Source of the DNA: Staphylococcus coagulans
GTDB lineage: Bacteria > Bacillota > Bacilli > Staphylococcales > Staphylococcaceae
Reading direction: 5' to 3'
NCBI RefSeq assembly: GCF_002901995.1
Contig: NZ_PPQN01000011.1
Location: 136,142 to 200,141 of the forward strand
DNA: 64,000 nucleotides
Shown here: positions 35,460 to 46,712 of the stretch, piece by piece
Layout of the letters: each line of letters opens with the position of its first letter
Position numbering within the stretch: the stretch's first letter is position 1
Translations under genes and position numbers: made by a program
Notes under the pieces: generated by a model
The model's input: the letters and a program-made list of their open reading frames with translations, nothing else
Database searches by the model: none
Told to the model about the DNA's origin: nothing

Positions 35460-37142
35460 TCATCCTTTAAGCCTTTGATTTTGTTCTATCATTTCTTTCG
35501 CATTTTGTTTTGTAAGATCAGTTACAGTCGCCCCTGAAATCATTCGAGCAACTTCAGTAATACGAGATTCCCCGTTTAGCTCTTGTACGGTTGTCGTTGT
35601 ACGCCCCTCTTTTTCTTGTTTGGAGATATATAAATGATGGTCACTCATGGACGCAACTTGTGGCAAATGAGAAATACAGATGACTTGTATCACAGCAGAT
35701 ATTTCTTTCATTTTTTCAGCCATTTTTTGAGCGGCCTGACCTGAAACACCTGAATCCACTTCATCGAATAGAATTGCTGTTTGTCCTCTGGAACGCACAA
35801 AAATACTTTTCAATGCCAGCATAATACGTGATAATTCGCCACCACTTGCAATTTTATTTAAACTTTTTAAAGGTTCACCTTTGTTTGGACTAATTAAAAA
35901 TTCGACACGTTCAAGACCTTCTTTTTGTGGTTGGTCGTATGGCTTAAATGATATTTCGAGATTTGCGTCCTTCATTTGTAAATTCTGTATTTCATTAACA
36001 ATCCGATCTCTCAGTTGTCGGGCGACAAGTCTTCTTTCTTTGGACAAAACCTGACCATGCTCAATTAACTGAGCAGATAACTGTTTTATCTCATTTCGTA
36101 ATTGTGAAGTGCTTTCTTCGTAGTTTTCAATCTTATCAATTTCCTCAGCGATTTTAGATTGATACGTGATTAACTCAGAAATGTCCTTTCCGTATTTTCT
36201 TTTTAAGTTGTTTAATAAATTCATACGTGATTCAAGTTCATTTAAATATTGCTCGTCGAAATCAGTTCGATTAATTTCATCATAGATCTGATGTTTTGCA
36301 TCTTCTAAAGTATAGTAGAATTGGTCGACATCTTCTTTCAGTTTTTGAAATGTTTCTGGTAATATCTCATCAATTGTCTGCAAATGTGTGCTTAATGTAT
36401 AAAGTCTATCAGGGATTGCTTGTTCGTCGGTCAACGTCTCATAAGCCGCATTAAGTGCAACACTTAAGTTTTCTGAGTTTTGAATTCGCTTAATATCAAT
36501 TTCTAATTGTTCGATTTCGCCTTCTTTTAATTGGGCTTCTTTTAATTCGTCATATTGAAATTTCATTAAGTCCAGACGTTGTAACAAAGCTTGGTCTGCA
36601 GATTCAAGTGCTTCAAGCTCTTTAATTTTTGAGTGATGTTGATTAAATGTCTCTTCATATTGGCTTAATGCTTCTGCATATTGTCCGTCTGAATAGCGAT
36701 CAAGTAATTCGATATGATATTTTTGTTTAAGTAAAGTTTGAGTTTCGTGTTGTCCATGAATATCGAGCAATGCCTGCATCACTTTCCTCAAATCTTGTAG
36801 CGTTACGGTTTGATTATTGATGCGGCAAATACTTTTACCCGAACTAAATATTTCACGTTTTACAATTAAGAAGTCTTCATTAATATCAATACCCAGCGCA
36901 TTTAATTCTTGTATTGCCTCTTCAGCGTGATCAATATCGAAAATGCCTTCAATAATCGCTTTTTTCTCACCGTGTCGGACAAAATCGGACGATGCGCGCA
37001 TACCAATTAATTGACCAATAGCATCGATAATAATTGATTTACCTGCACCTGTTTCACCACTTAATACTGTAAGTCCGTCTGAAAATTGAATATCTAGCGT
37101 GTCTATTATTGCAAATTGTTTTATAGAGAGACTTTGTAACAT
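35460..37142 (-). CDS. recN: DNA repair protein RecN
   Basis: SMC-like ATPase recruited to DNA double-strand breaks. The 560-residue protein starts with LSIKQFAIIDTL and Walker A GETGAGKS at 29-36, has long charged helices (about 150-360) that form the coiled-coil arms, and ends with the signature LNKIASGGELSRIMLALK and Walker B ILFDEVDSGVSG. It is 13 bp after argR, the order found in Bacillus (ahrC-recN). Confidence 0.95.
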   Translation of the reverse strand: MLQSLSIKQFAIIDTLDIQFSDGLTVLSGETGAGKSIIIDAIGQLIGMRASSDFVRHGEKKAIIEGIFDIDHAEEAIQELNALGIDINEDFLIVKREIFSSGKSICRINNQTVTLQDLRKVMQALLDIHGQHETQTLLKQKYHIELLDRYSDGQYAEALSQYEETFNQHHSKIKELEALESADQALLQRLDLMKFQYDELKEAQLKEGEIEQLEIDIKRIQNSENLSVALNAAYETLTDEQAIPDRLYTLSTHLQTIDEILPETFQKLKEDVDQFYYTLEDAKHQIYDEINRTDFDEQYLNELESRMNLLNNLKRKYGKDISELITYQSKIAEEIDKIENYEESTSQLRNEIKQLSAQLIEHGQVLSKERRLVARQLRDRIVNEIQNLQMKDANLEISFKPYDQPQKEGLERVEFLISPNKGEPLKSLNKIASGGELSRIMLALKSIFVRSRGQTAILFDEVDSGVSGQAAQKMAEKMKEISAVIQVICISHLPQVASMSDHHLYISKQEKEGRTTTTVQELNGESRITEVARMISGATVTDLTKQNAKEMIEQNQRLKG

Positions 37143-37155
37143 CTAACATCCACCC

Positions 37156-37608
37156 TTATAACATATTGAATATTCTTGCCTTAATTTCATCTGCCGATAA
37201 ATGGTCTTTACAAATAATAAGGCATGTGTCATCTCCACAAATCGTCCCTAGAACTTCTTCCCAATCAATTTGATCGAGAATGGCACCTATTGATTGCGCA
37301 TTACCTGGTAACGTTTTTAATACTAACAAATTGTTTGCACTATCAATTTTTACAAATGAATCCATAAGATAACGACCCAGCTTTTCTAAAGGATGATAGC
37401 GTCGGTCGTTAGGTAAGCTATAAATATATTGACCACTAGCGGCTGGAACTTTAATCAGTTGAAGTTCTTTAATATCACGAGACACAGTGGCTTGTGTTAC
37501 ATTCATTTCATAATCATTTAAGCGCTTTACAAGTTCGTCTTGTGTTTCAATTTGTTCATTAGAAATAATTTCTCTGATTTTTATATGTCTCACAGATTTT
37601 TTAGGCAT
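37156..37608 (-). CDS. argR: Arginine repressor ArgR/AhrC
   Basis: Arginine-responsive hexameric repressor/activator. The 150-residue protein shows the N-terminal winged helix ([21 protein letters not shown] and the recognition helix [13 protein letters not shown]) and the C-terminal arginine-binding trimer domain with [12 protein letters not shown] and [15 protein letters not shown] 37608 has GAGGTG 7 nt upstream; a GTG three codons earlier lacks a suitable SD. First gene of the run that continues into recN, ptb, buk, lpd and bfm. Confidence 0.95.
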   Translation of the reverse strand: MPKKSVRHIKIREIISNEQIETQDELVKRLNDYEMNVTQATVSRDIKELQLIKVPAASGQYIYSLPNDRRYHPLEKLGRYLMDSFVKIDSANNLLVLKTLPGNAQSIGAILDQIDWEEVLGTICGDDTCLIICKDHLSADEIKARIFNML

Positions 37609-37717
37609 ATTTGACACCTCATAACGAATATTTATACATTGATTTTACCATAATCTTATATGATTTACCTAATCAAGACATGCGTAAGTATAGTCATTTA
37701 TGCATACTAAGAATAAC

Positions 37718-37752
37718 AAAAAGGGGTTGAGACTTCTTGACGTCCCAACCCT
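37718..37752 (-). terminator. Terminator of dxs
   Basis: On the minus strand GGGTTGGGAC pairs with GTCTCAACCC (one mismatch) and is followed by CTTTTTG. It is 20-50 bp beyond the dxs stop and separates the dxs transcript from argR. Confidence 0.85.
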
Positions 37753-37772
37753 GCTAAACCATACATATTTGA

Positions 37773-39650
37773 CTACTGATTTTTATTTAAAAATTCTTGT
37801 ACTGTATGAACAAGGGGTTCGCATGTTAAACCTAAATCTTCAAGAATTTGGTCTACATTCCCATGTTCGATATAAATATTATCAATACCTAGGCGCTTGA
37901 CACGATTTGTAAATGAATGATCAGTGAAATAATTAGCAATTTGACTACCCAATCCACCATTAAGCATGCCTTCCTCTACAGTAAGTACTGGAATATTGAT
38001 TTCACCTAATTGCTTTAATGTAGCCTCATCCATTGGCTTAATGTAGCGTGCATTAATAACACGGGCCTTGATGCCAAGTTTTGATAATTCATCCGCCACT
38101 TCCGTGAGTGTTGACACTGTAGGGCCGTAACTAATGAGAGCAATGTCGTCCCCTTCTGTTAGAGTTTCCCATGAGCCAATAGGGATATGACTGCGATTTT
38201 CATTAATTTTAACACCTAATCCATTGCCACGAGGATAACGAATTGCGATTGGACCTTGCTCATAATGCATAGCAGTATAAATTAAATCCTTCGCTTCATT
38301 TTCATCTTTAGGCATCATAACGGTCATATTTGGAAATTGCGTTAAGAAACCAACATCAAAGATACCTTGATGTGTTTCGCCATCAGCACCAACTAAACCT
38401 GAGCGATCAATACCAAAAATAACGTTTAAATTTTGACGATCTACATCATGTAACACTTGATCGTATGCACGTTGCAAGAAAGTTGAATAGATTGCAACGT
38501 ATGGTTTCATACCTTCCATTGCAAGGCCAGCAGCCATTGTAACCGCATGTTGCTCTGCGATACCAACGTCAAAAAACTGTTCTGGAAGCTCAGATTGGAA
38601 TTTAGTGAGTTTAGAACCGACTGGCATCGCAGGTGTAATCGCAACAACGCGTCTATCCTTTTTAGCATATGAAAGAATTTCGTCGCTCATCAATTGACTC
38701 CATGATGGTCCTACAGGTTGCCCTTTTATTTGCTCACCGGTATCAAGTTTATAAGGTCCAAGGCCATGCCAAGTTCCAATCTTATCGTTTTCGGCTGGAT
38801 GATAACCTTTACCTTTTTTTGTTACCACATGAATTAATACAGGCTTATTAATCGAGTCGGCAGCTGTCAGCGCATTTTCCAACTCTTCAAAATTGTGGCC
38901 ATCAACAGGTCCGATATAACGAATACCTAATTCCTCGAAAAATGCACCATCTACAACTAAATATTTTAAACTATCTTTAATACGGTCAGCAGATTCACGT
39001 AATCGGCTCCCCCCAGGTAATCGACTTAACACGCTTTCTGCATCGATTTTAAGACGATTGTAGCTTTGATTCATTCTAATTCGGCCTAACATATTATGCA
39101 TTGCACCCACGTTAGGTGCAATGCTCATCTCGTTATCATTTAATATAATCGTCATATTCGTACGATCATGGCCGATATTGTTTAAAGCTTCAAGCGCCAT
39201 TCCTCCAGTTAGGGCACCGTCACCTATTACAGGGACAATGTGGTTATGCTTACCTAGTATATCTCGTGCTTTAGCCATGCCCATTGCTGCTGATAATGAT
39301 GTGGAGCTATGCCCGGCTTCCCACACATCATGTTCAGATTCTTTTAATTTTGGAAATCCACATAATCCTTTATATTGTCTTAATGTATTAAAATCATGAC
39401 CACGACCCGTTAAAATTTTGTGCGTATAGCTTTGGTGGCCTACGTCCCAAATAATTTTATCTTCGGGGCTATTAAAATGCTTGTGTAAAGCAATCGTCAA
39501 TTCAACGACACCTAGATTAGCACCGATATGCCCCCCGGTTACAGCACATGTTTGGATTAAAAACTGTCTTATATCGTGACTCAATGATTCAAGCTCACTT
39601 ACAGAAAGACTTTTTAAAAATGAAGGATCCTGTATATTTCTTACGTCCAT
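37773..39650 (-). CDS. dxs: 1-deoxy-D-xylulose-5-phosphate synthase
   Basis: Thiamine-diphosphate enzyme that condenses pyruvate and glyceraldehyde 3-phosphate. The 625 residues have [13 protein letters not shown], the ThDP/Mg motif [27 protein letters not shown], and [18 protein letters not shown] in the pyrimidine domain. A GTG three codons upstream is possible, but ATG 39650 has AAGGGTG at a good distance. Most staphylococci, S. aureus included, use the mevalonate route for isoprenoids; the gene is nonetheless conserved at this place beside ispA and argR and probably supplies thiamine or pyridoxal precursors (inference). Confidence 0.9.
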   Translation of the reverse strand: MDVRNIQDPSFLKSLSVSELESLSHDIRQFLIQTCAVTGGHIGANLGVVELTIALHKHFNSPEDKIIWDVGHQSYTHKILTGRGHDFNTLRQYKGLCGFPKLKESEHDVWEAGHSSTSLSAAMGMAKARDILGKHNHIVPVIGDGALTGGMALEALNNIGHDRTNMTIILNDNEMSIAPNVGAMHNMLGRIRMNQSYNRLKIDAESVLSRLPGGSRLRESADRIKDSLKYLVVDGAFFEELGIRYIGPVDGHNFEELENALTAADSINKPVLIHVVTKKGKGYHPAENDKIGTWHGLGPYKLDTGEQIKGQPVGPSWSQLMSDEILSYAKKDRRVVAITPAMPVGSKLTKFQSELPEQFFDVGIAEQHAVTMAAGLAMEGMKPYVAIYSTFLQRAYDQVLHDVDRQNLNVIFGIDRSGLVGADGETHQGIFDVGFLTQFPNMTVMMPKDENEAKDLIYTAMHYEQGPIAIRYPRGNGLGVKINENRSHIPIGSWETLTEGDDIALISYGPTVSTLTEVADELSKLGIKARVINARYIKPMDEATLKQLGEINIPVLTVEEGMLNGGLGSQIANYFTDHSFTNRVKRLGIDNIYIEHGNVDQILEDLGLTCEPLVHTVQEFLNKNQ

Positions 39651-39719
39651 TGAAATCACCCTTAATTTTTATGTCATTATGATTATAACATTACATGACT
39701 TTTATAGTATAGATTGAAA

Positions 39720-40601
39720 TTAATTCTGTCGCTGATAAAAAAGCGTTAATAATTGCATTAAATCGGTTGTGTTATAGTTTGTGGACAACTGATTTAACAG
39801 TGCTTCCGCATTTTGAATATGGTTTTGAAGTTGTACCTCAGCCTCAGCTTGACCTAGTAAAGAAACATATGTGCTTTTATGGTTGGCTTCATCACTACCT
39901 ACAGGTTTACCTAACTGGTCTGCATCACCATAAACGTCCAAAAGGTCGTCTTTAATTTGAAATATGACGCCAAGATGCTTAGAAAATTGAATTAACTGCT
40001 GTGTTACTTCAACTGGGGGTTGTGCGATAATTGTTGCTGCTTCAATTGCAAATACAATAAGTGCCCCCGTTTTATGAGAATGAATTTGTTCCAATTGCTT
40101 AAGATCAATCGCTTGATTTTCACTTTGCATATCTAAAACTTGGCCACCCACCATACCTGTATGGCCACTTGCTTTACTAAGGGATTGAATCAATTTCACC
40201 TTTTTTTCTGCACTAATGTCTTCATTATTCGTAATCATTTCAAATGCCTTGGTAAGCAATGCATCACCAGCGAGTATTGCGAGCCATTCACCATAAACCG
40301 TATGATTTGTCGGTTTACCACGTCTTAAGTCATCATCGTCCATAGCAGGTAAGTCATCGTGTATTAACGAATATGTATGAACCATTTCAAGTCCTAAGGC
40401 GACACTAAAGCCACTTTTTAATTGCTTTGGATTTAACATTTGAAGGGTTGCTAGCAAGAGTAGGGGTCTAATACGCTTTCCTCCCGCTTCCAATGAATAA
40501 CGCATACTTTCTTCTAAACGGGTTTTTAGACTCGTATCGTTAACTGAACGATGCAATACCTCGTTAAATTGGTCTAATAAGTTACTCAGATTTTGGTTCA
40601 T
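39720..40601 (-). CDS. ispA: Farnesyl diphosphate synthase / geranyltranstransferase
   Basis: Prenyl elongase producing farnesyl diphosphate for undecaprenol, menaquinone and carotenoids. The 293 residues contain the first Asp-rich motif [14 protein letters not shown] and the second [13 protein letters not shown], with [11 protein letters not shown] and VHTYSLIHD before the first. ATG 40601 makes the protein the same length as in S. aureus and overlaps xseB by 20 bp; an alternative ATG at 40610 is closer to the GAGG. Last gene of the accB-to-ispA run, with dxs following after 69 bp. Confidence 0.93.
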   Translation of the reverse strand: MNQNLSNLLDQFNEVLHRSVNDTSLKTRLEESMRYSLEAGGKRIRPLLLLATLQMLNPKQLKSGFSVALGLEMVHTYSLIHDDLPAMDDDDLRRGKPTNHTVYGEWLAILAGDALLTKAFEMITNNEDISAEKKVKLIQSLSKASGHTGMVGGQVLDMQSENQAIDLKQLEQIHSHKTGALIVFAIEAATIIAQPPVEVTQQLIQFSKHLGVIFQIKDDLLDVYGDADQLGKPVGSDEANHKSTYVSLLGQAEAEVQLQNHIQNAEALLNQLSTNYNTTDLMQLLTLFYQRQN

Positions 40602-40806
40602 CACTTTCATCTGCCTCTTCGTCCATAAGTTGTGAAACTTTCTTTTCTGCATTTTTTAAAGTTGTTTCACATGACTTTGATAGTGCTATTCCTTTTTGAT
40701 ACAGTTCTAATGATTTTTCTAAAGAAATCGTATCATTATCTAACTGATTCACAATTGATTCGAGTTCTTGCATCATTTCTTCAAATGAATTATTTTCTGT
40801 TGTCAT
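40582..40806 (-). CDS. xseB: Exodeoxyribonuclease VII small subunit
   Basis: Small helical subunit, 74 residues, that binds the XseA tail. [18 protein letters not shown] and [23 protein letters not shown] are family landmarks. It overlaps both xseA (17 bp) and ispA, indicating coupled translation. Confidence 0.94.
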   Translation of the reverse strand: MTTENNSFEEMMQELESIVNQLDNDTISLEKSLELYQKGIALSKSCETTLKNAEKKVSQLMDEEADESDEPKSE

Positions 40807-42136
40807 TATTCCACCTTACCTTTTTAATTGTTGCATCTAGCTTCCCATCTTTCATTGTGACTTCAATATTGTCACCTTCGTGAATATCTTGGCTACTTGT
40901 GACTACATTATCGTCCTTCATCACAATCGAGTATCCTCTTAACATTGTTTTCGTTGGGCTTAAATTATCAAGCGTGAGCAACTTTTGTTCAAACTGCTGC
41001 TTCTTTTGTGTGATGATACGCTGCATTTGCTTATTCAATGCGCTTTTAAAATCCAAAGATTGCTGTTTTTGACGCTGAATATAATCATAAAAATACTTGA
41101 TGCGAATACGTTGCTGAATGATATGAAGGCGCTGTTTTTCATATTGAAAACGATATTGCATAGACTGATGAAGCATTCGGTCTAAGTCGTCGCGCTTTTG
41201 TGTTTGTTGGTCGTACAAAAGCGAAGGTTGCTTAAATTTATAATAAGATTGATATTGATTCAATTGCTGTGTTGCTTGCTTTAAATATTGCTTTATAAAA
41301 CGATTTAAGTAATGACGACTTTTTGCCAATATCTGCAAAAGTTCTTTTTGATCAGGTGTAGCTAACATAGCTGCTTGAGTCGGTGTAGCAGCCCGTAAAT
41401 CTGCCACATAATCGCTTAATGTGGTATCTGTTTCATGACCTACAGCAGAAATGACAGGCGTTTGGCATGAAAAAATAGCTTTAACCACTTCTTCTTCATT
41501 AAAGTTCCATAAATCCTCTATAGAGCCACCGCCACGACCTAAAATGATGACATCAACATCTAAACGATCTGCATATTGCAATTTTTCGATGATATCATTT
41601 TTAGCCTGACCCCCTTGTACAAGGGTACTGATTTTAATCTGCTCTGCTAAAGGATAACGGCTATTGAGTGTGTTTTGAATATCACGAATTGCAGCACCAG
41701 TGCTTGCGGTTAATATTGCAATTTTTTTCGGATATTTTGGCACTAATTTTTTATGTGATTGATCAAAATAGCCTTCTTTTGTGAGTTTAAGTTTTAACTG
41801 TTCGAACTTTTGATATAAGTTACCAACACCGTCAAGTTGCATTTTGTTTACATAGATTTGGTAATTACCACGACGTTCATAAACAGAGACACGTGCTTCA
41901 ATGAGGACTTGATCGCCTTCTTTAGGTTCAAAATCCAAATGTGCCGCTTGGGCTTTGAACATCATAGCGGCAACAACGCTATCTGCATCTTTAACAGCAA
42001 AGTAAAGATGGCCACTGCTATGTCTTTTGAAATTTGAAAGTTCACCTTTGATTAGAACAGATTGGAGATGTGGATCTTGGTCGAATTTGAATTTAATGTA
42101 TTTTGTTAACGCAGAAATTGTTAAATATTTTTCCAT
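40790..42136 (-). CDS. xseA: Exodeoxyribonuclease VII large subunit
   Basis: Catalytic subunit of the single-strand-specific exonuclease VII. The 448-residue protein has the N-terminal OB fold ([26 protein letters not shown]), catalytic-domain signatures [32 protein letters not shown], and [26 protein letters not shown], and a long coiled-coil tail. ATG 42136 aligns with the S. aureus start; a TTG at 42148 overlapping the nusB stop is the alternative. Confidence 0.94.
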   Translation of the reverse strand: MEKYLTISALTKYIKFKFDQDPHLQSVLIKGELSNFKRHSSGHLYFAVKDADSVVAAMMFKAQAAHLDFEPKEGDQVLIEARVSVYERRGNYQIYVNKMQLDGVGNLYQKFEQLKLKLTKEGYFDQSHKKLVPKYPKKIAILTASTGAAIRDIQNTLNSRYPLAEQIKISTLVQGGQAKNDIIEKLQYADRLDVDVIILGRGGGSIEDLWNFNEEEVVKAIFSCQTPVISAVGHETDTTLSDYVADLRAATPTQAAMLATPDQKELLQILAKSRHYLNRFIKQYLKQATQQLNQYQSYYKFKQPSLLYDQQTQKRDDLDRMLHQSMQYRFQYEKQRLHIIQQRIRIKYFYDYIQRQKQQSLDFKSALNKQMQRIITQKKQQFEQKLLTLDNLSPTKTMLRGYSIVMKDDNVVTSSQDIHEGDNIEVTMKDGKLDATIKKVRWNNDNRK

Positions 42137-42144
42137 GTTATCAC

Positions 42145-42537
42145 TCAATTTCTTTTGATATGACTTAATACGCCATTGATAAATTTATAATTGTCGTCAT
42201 CACTAAATTGTTTAGCCAATTCAACAGCCTCGTTAATAATAACTTTTTCTGGTGTGTCACTATGATCAATTTCAAATGTCGCCATTCTTAAAATGATGCG
42301 GTCTGATTTTAGTAAACGTGGTATTGTCCAACCATTTAAATGTGGGCTAATCTTTTCATCTAACACATTTTGGTGGTCTTTGACACCAGAAACAAGCCAT
42401 TTAATGAAGTCAAAATCTAAATCGGGATAGTCATCTTTAATAAAGCTAATGGCTTCATCGATTGTTAGTTCTGTATCTTTCATTTCTAGTTGAAATAATG
42501 TTTGAAAAGCTTGACTTCTCGCTTGTTTTCTACTCAA
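42145..42537 (-). CDS. nusB: Transcription antitermination protein NusB
   Basis: All-helical 130-residue RNA-binding protein of the rRNA antitermination complex with NusE/S10. Landmarks are [39 protein letters not shown] and [26 protein letters not shown]. It precedes xseA by a few bases. Confidence 0.95.
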   Translation of the reverse strand: MSRKQARSQAFQTLFQLEMKDTELTIDEAISFIKDDYPDLDFDFIKWLVSGVKDHQNVLDEKISPHLNGWTIPRLLKSDRIILRMATFEIDHSDTPEKVIINEAVELAKQFSDDDNYKFINGVLSHIKRN

Positions 42538-42569
42538 TTTATTACGCTCCGTTCTTAAAAAATTAGTGA

Positions 42570-42935
42570 CTATTTTTTAGCCATTTCTATATGTGTAATG
42601 TGAACATTAATTTGTTGTGGTGAAAGTGCAGTCATTGTATGAATAGCACTATGAATGGATTCTTGAACTTTCAATGCTGTTTCTGACACTTTAACGCCAT
42701 ATTGTAATGAACAATAGACATCGATAAAAATTTCATTGTCTTTCGTGTCAATTTTGATACCTTTGCTTAAATTTTTGCGTCCAAAACGTTCTAATGTGGA
42801 ATTTTTCAAGTCAGAAAATACACCATGTACCCCTTTTACTTCTGAAACAGCAATACTAGCAATTAAGGAAATAACTTCGGGAACGATTTCGACTGTACCT
42901 AGATTTGGGTTAAAATTTTCAATTGATTTAACCAT
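42570..42935 (-). CDS. Asp23/Gls24-family envelope stress protein
   Basis: Small (121-residue) member of the Asp23 family: [27 protein letters not shown] and [38 protein letters not shown] match the family pattern. The better-known Asp23 of S. aureus is a different, SigB-controlled paralogue; this one is the housekeeping YqhY type encoded between accC and nusB, and in Bacillus YqhY has been linked to acetyl-CoA carboxylase activity. ATG 42935 has GGAGG exactly 8 nt upstream; the ORF-extending ATG at 42950 overlaps the SD. Confidence 0.9.
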   Translation of the reverse strand: MVKSIENFNPNLGTVEIVPEVISLIASIAVSEVKGVHGVFSDLKNSTLERFGRKNLSKGIKIDTKDNEIFIDVYCSLQYGVKVSETALKVQESIHSAIHTMTALSPQQINVHITHIEMAKK

Positions 42936-42955
42936 ATGAAATACCTCCATTCAAA

Positions 42956-44311
42956 TTAATCTTCATTATTCATGATATCGTATATCTCTAAAAACTTTGT
43001 GCTAAAGAAACCTTCATTAAAAACAGGATGGTTTAACAATCGGATATGAAATGGAATTGTTGTGTCAATACCTAAAACTACAAATTCGTTCAAAGCACGT
43101 AAACCAGACATAATGGCTTCTGCTCTAGTAGGTTGATGTACGATAAGTTTCGCAACCATTGAGTCATAGTACGGAGGTATTAAATAATTTGTATAACAAG
43201 CAGAGTCGATACGAACGCCAAACCCGCCTGGTGTCAAATATTGTTCGATTTTGCCAGGTGAAGGCATAAAGTTTTTATAAGGATTTTCTGCATTGATACG
43301 GAACTCAATCGCATGCCCATTGATCTTGATATCTTCTTGTTTATAAGGGAGTTGCTCACCCATGGCAACTTTTATCTGTAGTTTCACTAAATCAACACCT
43401 GTTACCATTTCTGTAACAGGATGCTCAACTTGGATTCTCGTATTCATTTCCATAAAATAAAACTGGTTTTCATCCAAATCATAAATAAACTCTATGGTAC
43501 CCGCATTAAAATAATTAACAGCTTTTGCTGCCCTTATTGCAGCATCGCCCATTTCTTTCCTTTTTTCTTCAGTTAAAATTGGTGATGGTGATTCTTCGAC
43601 TAGTTTCTGCATGCGCCGTTGAATAGTACAATCGCGTTCTCCTAAATGAATCACATTGCCATGTTCATCCCCAATAACTTGTATTTCAATATGTCTGAAG
43701 TTCTCGATAAATTTTTCTAAATAAAGACCGCCATTACCAAATGCAGTTTCAGCTTCTTGTTGAGTCATTTTATAGCCATTAATCAATTCATCTTTGTCTC
43801 GTGCAATACGTATACCTTTACCGCCACCACCAGCTGTGGCTTTAATAATAACAGGATATCCAATTTTATCTGCAGTTTGAATCGCATCTTCTATTGTATT
43901 GACTAATCCTTCACTACCGGGTACGACAGGTACATTTGCGCGCTTCATCTCTTCTTTGGCAATATCTTTAATTCCCATTTTTTGAATAGATTCATAACTT
44001 GGCCCTATAAACTTAAGTTGAACCGCTTCACACAATTCAGCAAAATCCCCATTTTCTGCTAAAAAGCCATATCCTGGATGAATTGCATCGCAGCCAGTCG
44101 ATGTCGCTATCGATAATATGTTAGGTATATTCAAATATGAATCTTTTGATTGCTTAGGTCCTACACAGTAGGCTTCGTCAGCTAGTTGAGTATGTAATGC
44201 ATCTTTATCGCCTTCTGAATATATCGCTACTGTTTGGATACCTAATTCGTGGCACGCACGAATAATTCGTACTGCAATCTCACCACGGTTTGCAATTAAT
44301 ATTTTTTTCAT
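42956..44311 (-). CDS. accC: Biotin carboxylase subunit of acetyl-CoA carboxylase
   Basis: ATP-grasp enzyme that carboxylates biotin on AccB, the first half of malonyl-CoA formation. All 451 residues look intact: [21 protein letters not shown], the glycine-rich ATP loop [27 protein letters not shown], and [18 protein letters not shown]. It starts one base after the accB stop. Confidence 0.95.
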   Translation of the reverse strand: MKKILIANRGEIAVRIIRACHELGIQTVAIYSEGDKDALHTQLADEAYCVGPKQSKDSYLNIPNILSIATSTGCDAIHPGYGFLAENGDFAELCEAVQLKFIGPSYESIQKMGIKDIAKEEMKRANVPVVPGSEGLVNTIEDAIQTADKIGYPVIIKATAGGGGKGIRIARDKDELINGYKMTQQEAETAFGNGGLYLEKFIENFRHIEIQVIGDEHGNVIHLGERDCTIQRRMQKLVEESPSPILTEEKRKEMGDAAIRAAKAVNYFNAGTIEFIYDLDENQFYFMEMNTRIQVEHPVTEMVTGVDLVKLQIKVAMGEQLPYKQEDIKINGHAIEFRINAENPYKNFMPSPGKIEQYLTPGGFGVRIDSACYTNYLIPPYYDSMVAKLIVHQPTRAEAIMSGLRALNEFVVLGIDTTIPFHIRLLNHPVFNEGFFSTKFLEIYDIMNNED

Positions 44312-44312
44312 G

Positions 44313-44774
44313 TTATTTCACCTTGAATAAGGCTTGGCCATACTCAACCATTTGTCCGTCTTCAACGAGAATTTCAACGATTTCTCCTGAGACTTCAGCT
44401 TGAATTTCATTAAACAATTTCATCGCTTCAAGAATGCAGACAGTCGTATCATTAGATACTTGATCTCCAACTTGAACATATGCGCTTTCTTCTGGTGAAG
44501 GTGATTTATAGAATGTACCAACCATTGGTGCGTTGATAGTTTGAAGTTGATCATCACTTGAAGTTGCTTGGTTCATATTTTGATCAGGTGTTGATGATAC
44601 TTGTTCAGTAAATGTATTAGGAGCTCCAACAGGATGCGTCGGTGCAATTTGTTGAGTGACAATTTCTTTTTCTTTTTTTAGATTAACGATAGTCCCTTTA
44701 TCTTCTATATTAATTTCAGTTAAGTTAGAGTGATCTAGAATATCGATTAATTCTTTAATCTCTTTAAAATTCAT
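44313..44774 (-). CDS. accB: Biotin carboxyl carrier protein
   Basis: Carrier subunit of acetyl-CoA carboxylase, 153 residues. The C-terminal biotinyl domain has the attachment site Lys119 in [10 protein letters not shown]; the middle (about 40-80) is a Pro/Thr/Gln linker. First gene of accB-accC-yqhY-nusB-xseA-xseB-ispA. AGGGAGT precedes the ATG. Confidence 0.95.
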   Translation of the reverse strand: MNFKEIKELIDILDHSNLTEINIEDKGTIVNLKKEKEIVTQQIAPTHPVGAPNTFTEQVSSTPDQNMNQATSSDDQLQTINAPMVGTFYKSPSPEESAYVQVGDQVSNDTTVCILEAMKLFNEIQAEVSGEIVEILVEDGQMVEYGQALFKVK

Positions 44775-44884
44775 TTTGGTTACTCCCTTATGATTGATTA
44801 TTTCTACCTTACTATTTTACTTGAGTGAAAGGGGCAATTCAAGAAAAGTCGTAATTCATGTGTTGTCATATCGAAAAACATTAA

Positions 44885-44936
44885 ATCAAAAAAAGACTTG
44901 CATCGGATGTATAAAACATGATGCAAGCCCTTTTTA
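44885..44936 (-). terminator. Terminator of efp
   Basis: On the minus strand GGCTTGCATC pairs with GATGCAAGTC (one G-U), followed by TTTTTTTG. It lies about 40 bp after the efp stop. Confidence 0.87.
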
Positions 44937-44972
44937 TTTAGGTATATGTTAGATATTGAACGATGAATACAA

Positions 44973-45530
44973 TTACGCGCGTGAAACGTAACTTCCATCT
45001 GTTGTATTAATCACTAAGACGTCGCCTTCGTTAACAAATAATGGCACGTTTAATGAATAACCTGTTTCAACAGTAGCTGATTTTGTTGCTCCTGTCGCAG
45101 TATCACCTTTGATACCTGGTTCTGTTTCAGTTACGCGTAGTTCAACAGTTTTTGGAAGTTCTACGCCAATTGTTTCGCCTTCATATGTTTGAATTTGAAC
45201 ATCCATGTTAGCAACTAAAAACTTCAATTCATGTTCTAAATATTGTGTTGTAAGTTCTGTTTGTTCAAATGTTTCATTGTCCATAAATACATGGTTGTCC
45301 CCATCAGCATATAGATATTGCATACGACGGTTTTCAATCATAGCAGGTTCTACTTTTTCACCAGCACGGAATGTTTTTTCTTGAATTGCACCTGTTCTTA
45401 AATTACGTAATTTTGATCTCACAAAAGCAGACCCTTTACCAGGTTTAACATGTTGGAATTCTAAAACTTTCCAAATACCATTATCGACAGAAATGGTTAA
45501 ACCTGTTTTAAAATCATTTACAGAAATCAT
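44973..45530 (-). CDS. efp: Elongation factor P
   Basis: Rescues ribosomes stalled at polyproline. 185 residues; the tip loop [17 protein letters not shown] carries Lys32, the modifiable residue in Firmicutes. VEYLY-like and [25 protein letters not shown] close the C-terminal OB domain. It lies 27 bp after the peptidase gene. Confidence 0.95.
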   Translation of the reverse strand: MISVNDFKTGLTISVDNGIWKVLEFQHVKPGKGSAFVRSKLRNLRTGAIQEKTFRAGEKVEPAMIENRRMQYLYADGDNHVFMDNETFEQTELTTQYLEHELKFLVANMDVQIQTYEGETIGVELPKTVELRVTETEPGIKGDTATGATKSATVETGYSLNVPLFVNEGDVLVINTTDGSYVSRA

Positions 45531-45557
45531 TCAGTTTCCTCCTCAGATTCACTCTTC

Positions 45558-46619
45558 TTATAAAATAATAAGGTCTTTTCGACAATTAGTAAAGCATTGA
45601 CCGCCATTTTCTGTAATTAAAATGTCATCTTCAATACGAACACCACCAAGACCATTTACATATATACCCGGTTCGATCGTAACACAGTGATTGATTTCAA
45701 GAACGGTATCAGATTTTTGAGAAAGCGCTGGTTGCTCATGTACATCTAATCCAATGCCATGACCTAATGAATGACCAAAATTGTCGCCGTAGCCCGCATC
45801 AGTAATCACTTGACGTGCGATTGAGTCGATTTCTTTACCAGTCATACCTGCTTGAATCGCCTGGATTGCTGTTTCTTGACTTTTTAATACGATGTTATAA
45901 ATTTTGATCATTTCGTCAGAAGGTTGCCCCACCGCAAATGTTCTCGTAATATCAGAACTGTAGCCTTGGTAGTAAGCTCCAAAATCTAAAGTAACCATAT
46001 CCCCGGATTCGATTACTTTATCTGATGCGACGCCGTGTGGTAGTGCGCCTCTTTTACCAGAAGCAACGATTGTATCAAATGATGTATCATCTGCACCTAG
46101 ATGTAACATTTTACTTTCCAAATGTGCTTTTAATTCTTTTTCTGTCATACCTGGTTTTGCCACAGTCAGAATATGTTCGTAAGCTTGGTCAACGATATCC
46201 GCTGCCTTTTGAATCAATTTAATTTCGTCCGCATCTTTTACGCGACGAATTTTTTCAATTTCATCTCCTATTGATATTAAATCGTGACGACCTTGATTTA
46301 ATTTTAAAAAGGCATCATAAGAAACAAGGTGTCCTTCAAAGCCTATATTTTGAAGGTTTAATTCTTGAATTTGTGTGATTACACTAGAATAAAGATCACT
46401 TTCTTGTTTAACAATTTCAAATAATGGTGCCTGTTCAGTTGCTTGATCGATATAGCGAAAATCCGTAATTAAACGGGCTTGATCTTGTGTAATTAATAAG
46501 CCGCCGCTTGTTCCAGTAAAGCCAGATAAATAACGTCTATTGAAATCTGTGAGAACAACTAGGCCATCTAAATGTTTTTCTTGTAATAGACTTCTTACTT
46601 TATTTATTCTATTTTTCAT
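45558..46619 (-). CDS. M24-family Xaa-Pro peptidase
   Basis: Metal-dependent peptidase acting on bonds before proline, 353 residues. N-terminal creatinase-like domain (1-125) with LSGFTGTSGGLLIT; catalytic pita-bread domain with metal ligands in VTLDFGAYYQGYSSDITRT, HSLGHGIGLDVHE, NHCVTIEPGIY and VRIEDDILIT. Its position next to efp, whose product helps make proline-rich proteins, is conserved in Firmicutes. AGGAGG lies 7-12 nt before the ATG. Confidence 0.93.
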   Translation of the reverse strand: MKNRINKVRSLLQEKHLDGLVVLTDFNRRYLSGFTGTSGGLLITQDQARLITDFRYIDQATEQAPLFEIVKQESDLYSSVITQIQELNLQNIGFEGHLVSYDAFLKLNQGRHDLISIGDEIEKIRRVKDADEIKLIQKAADIVDQAYEHILTVAKPGMTEKELKAHLESKMLHLGADDTSFDTIVASGKRGALPHGVASDKVIESGDMVTLDFGAYYQGYSSDITRTFAVGQPSDEMIKIYNIVLKSQETAIQAIQAGMTGKEIDSIARQVITDAGYGDNFGHSLGHGIGLDVHEQPALSQKSDTVLEINHCVTIEPGIYVNGLGGVRIEDDILITENGGQCFTNCRKDLIIL

Positions 46620-46639
46620 GATATTTTCCTCCTTGATAT

Positions 46640-46668
46640 TTGTACTTAACTATATGATACCTTAAAAT
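46640..46668 (+). promoter_or_regulatory. Promoter of the lipoprotein gene
   Basis: TTGTAC (46640-46645) and TAAAAT (46663-46668) are 17 bp apart, about 45 bp before the start codon. A TATAAT at 46679-46684 is an alternative -10. Confidence 0.5.
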
Positions 46669-46712
46669 ATAAACAAGTATAATGAAAAACTATTAATGTT
46701 TAGGAGTTTATT

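Noticed and set aside
37621-37710. ARG-box-like sites upstream of argR (TGTATAAATATTCG and TGCATAAATGA)
   Set aside because: Resemblance to the ArgR consensus is partial; autoregulation is plausible but a matrix scan would be needed.
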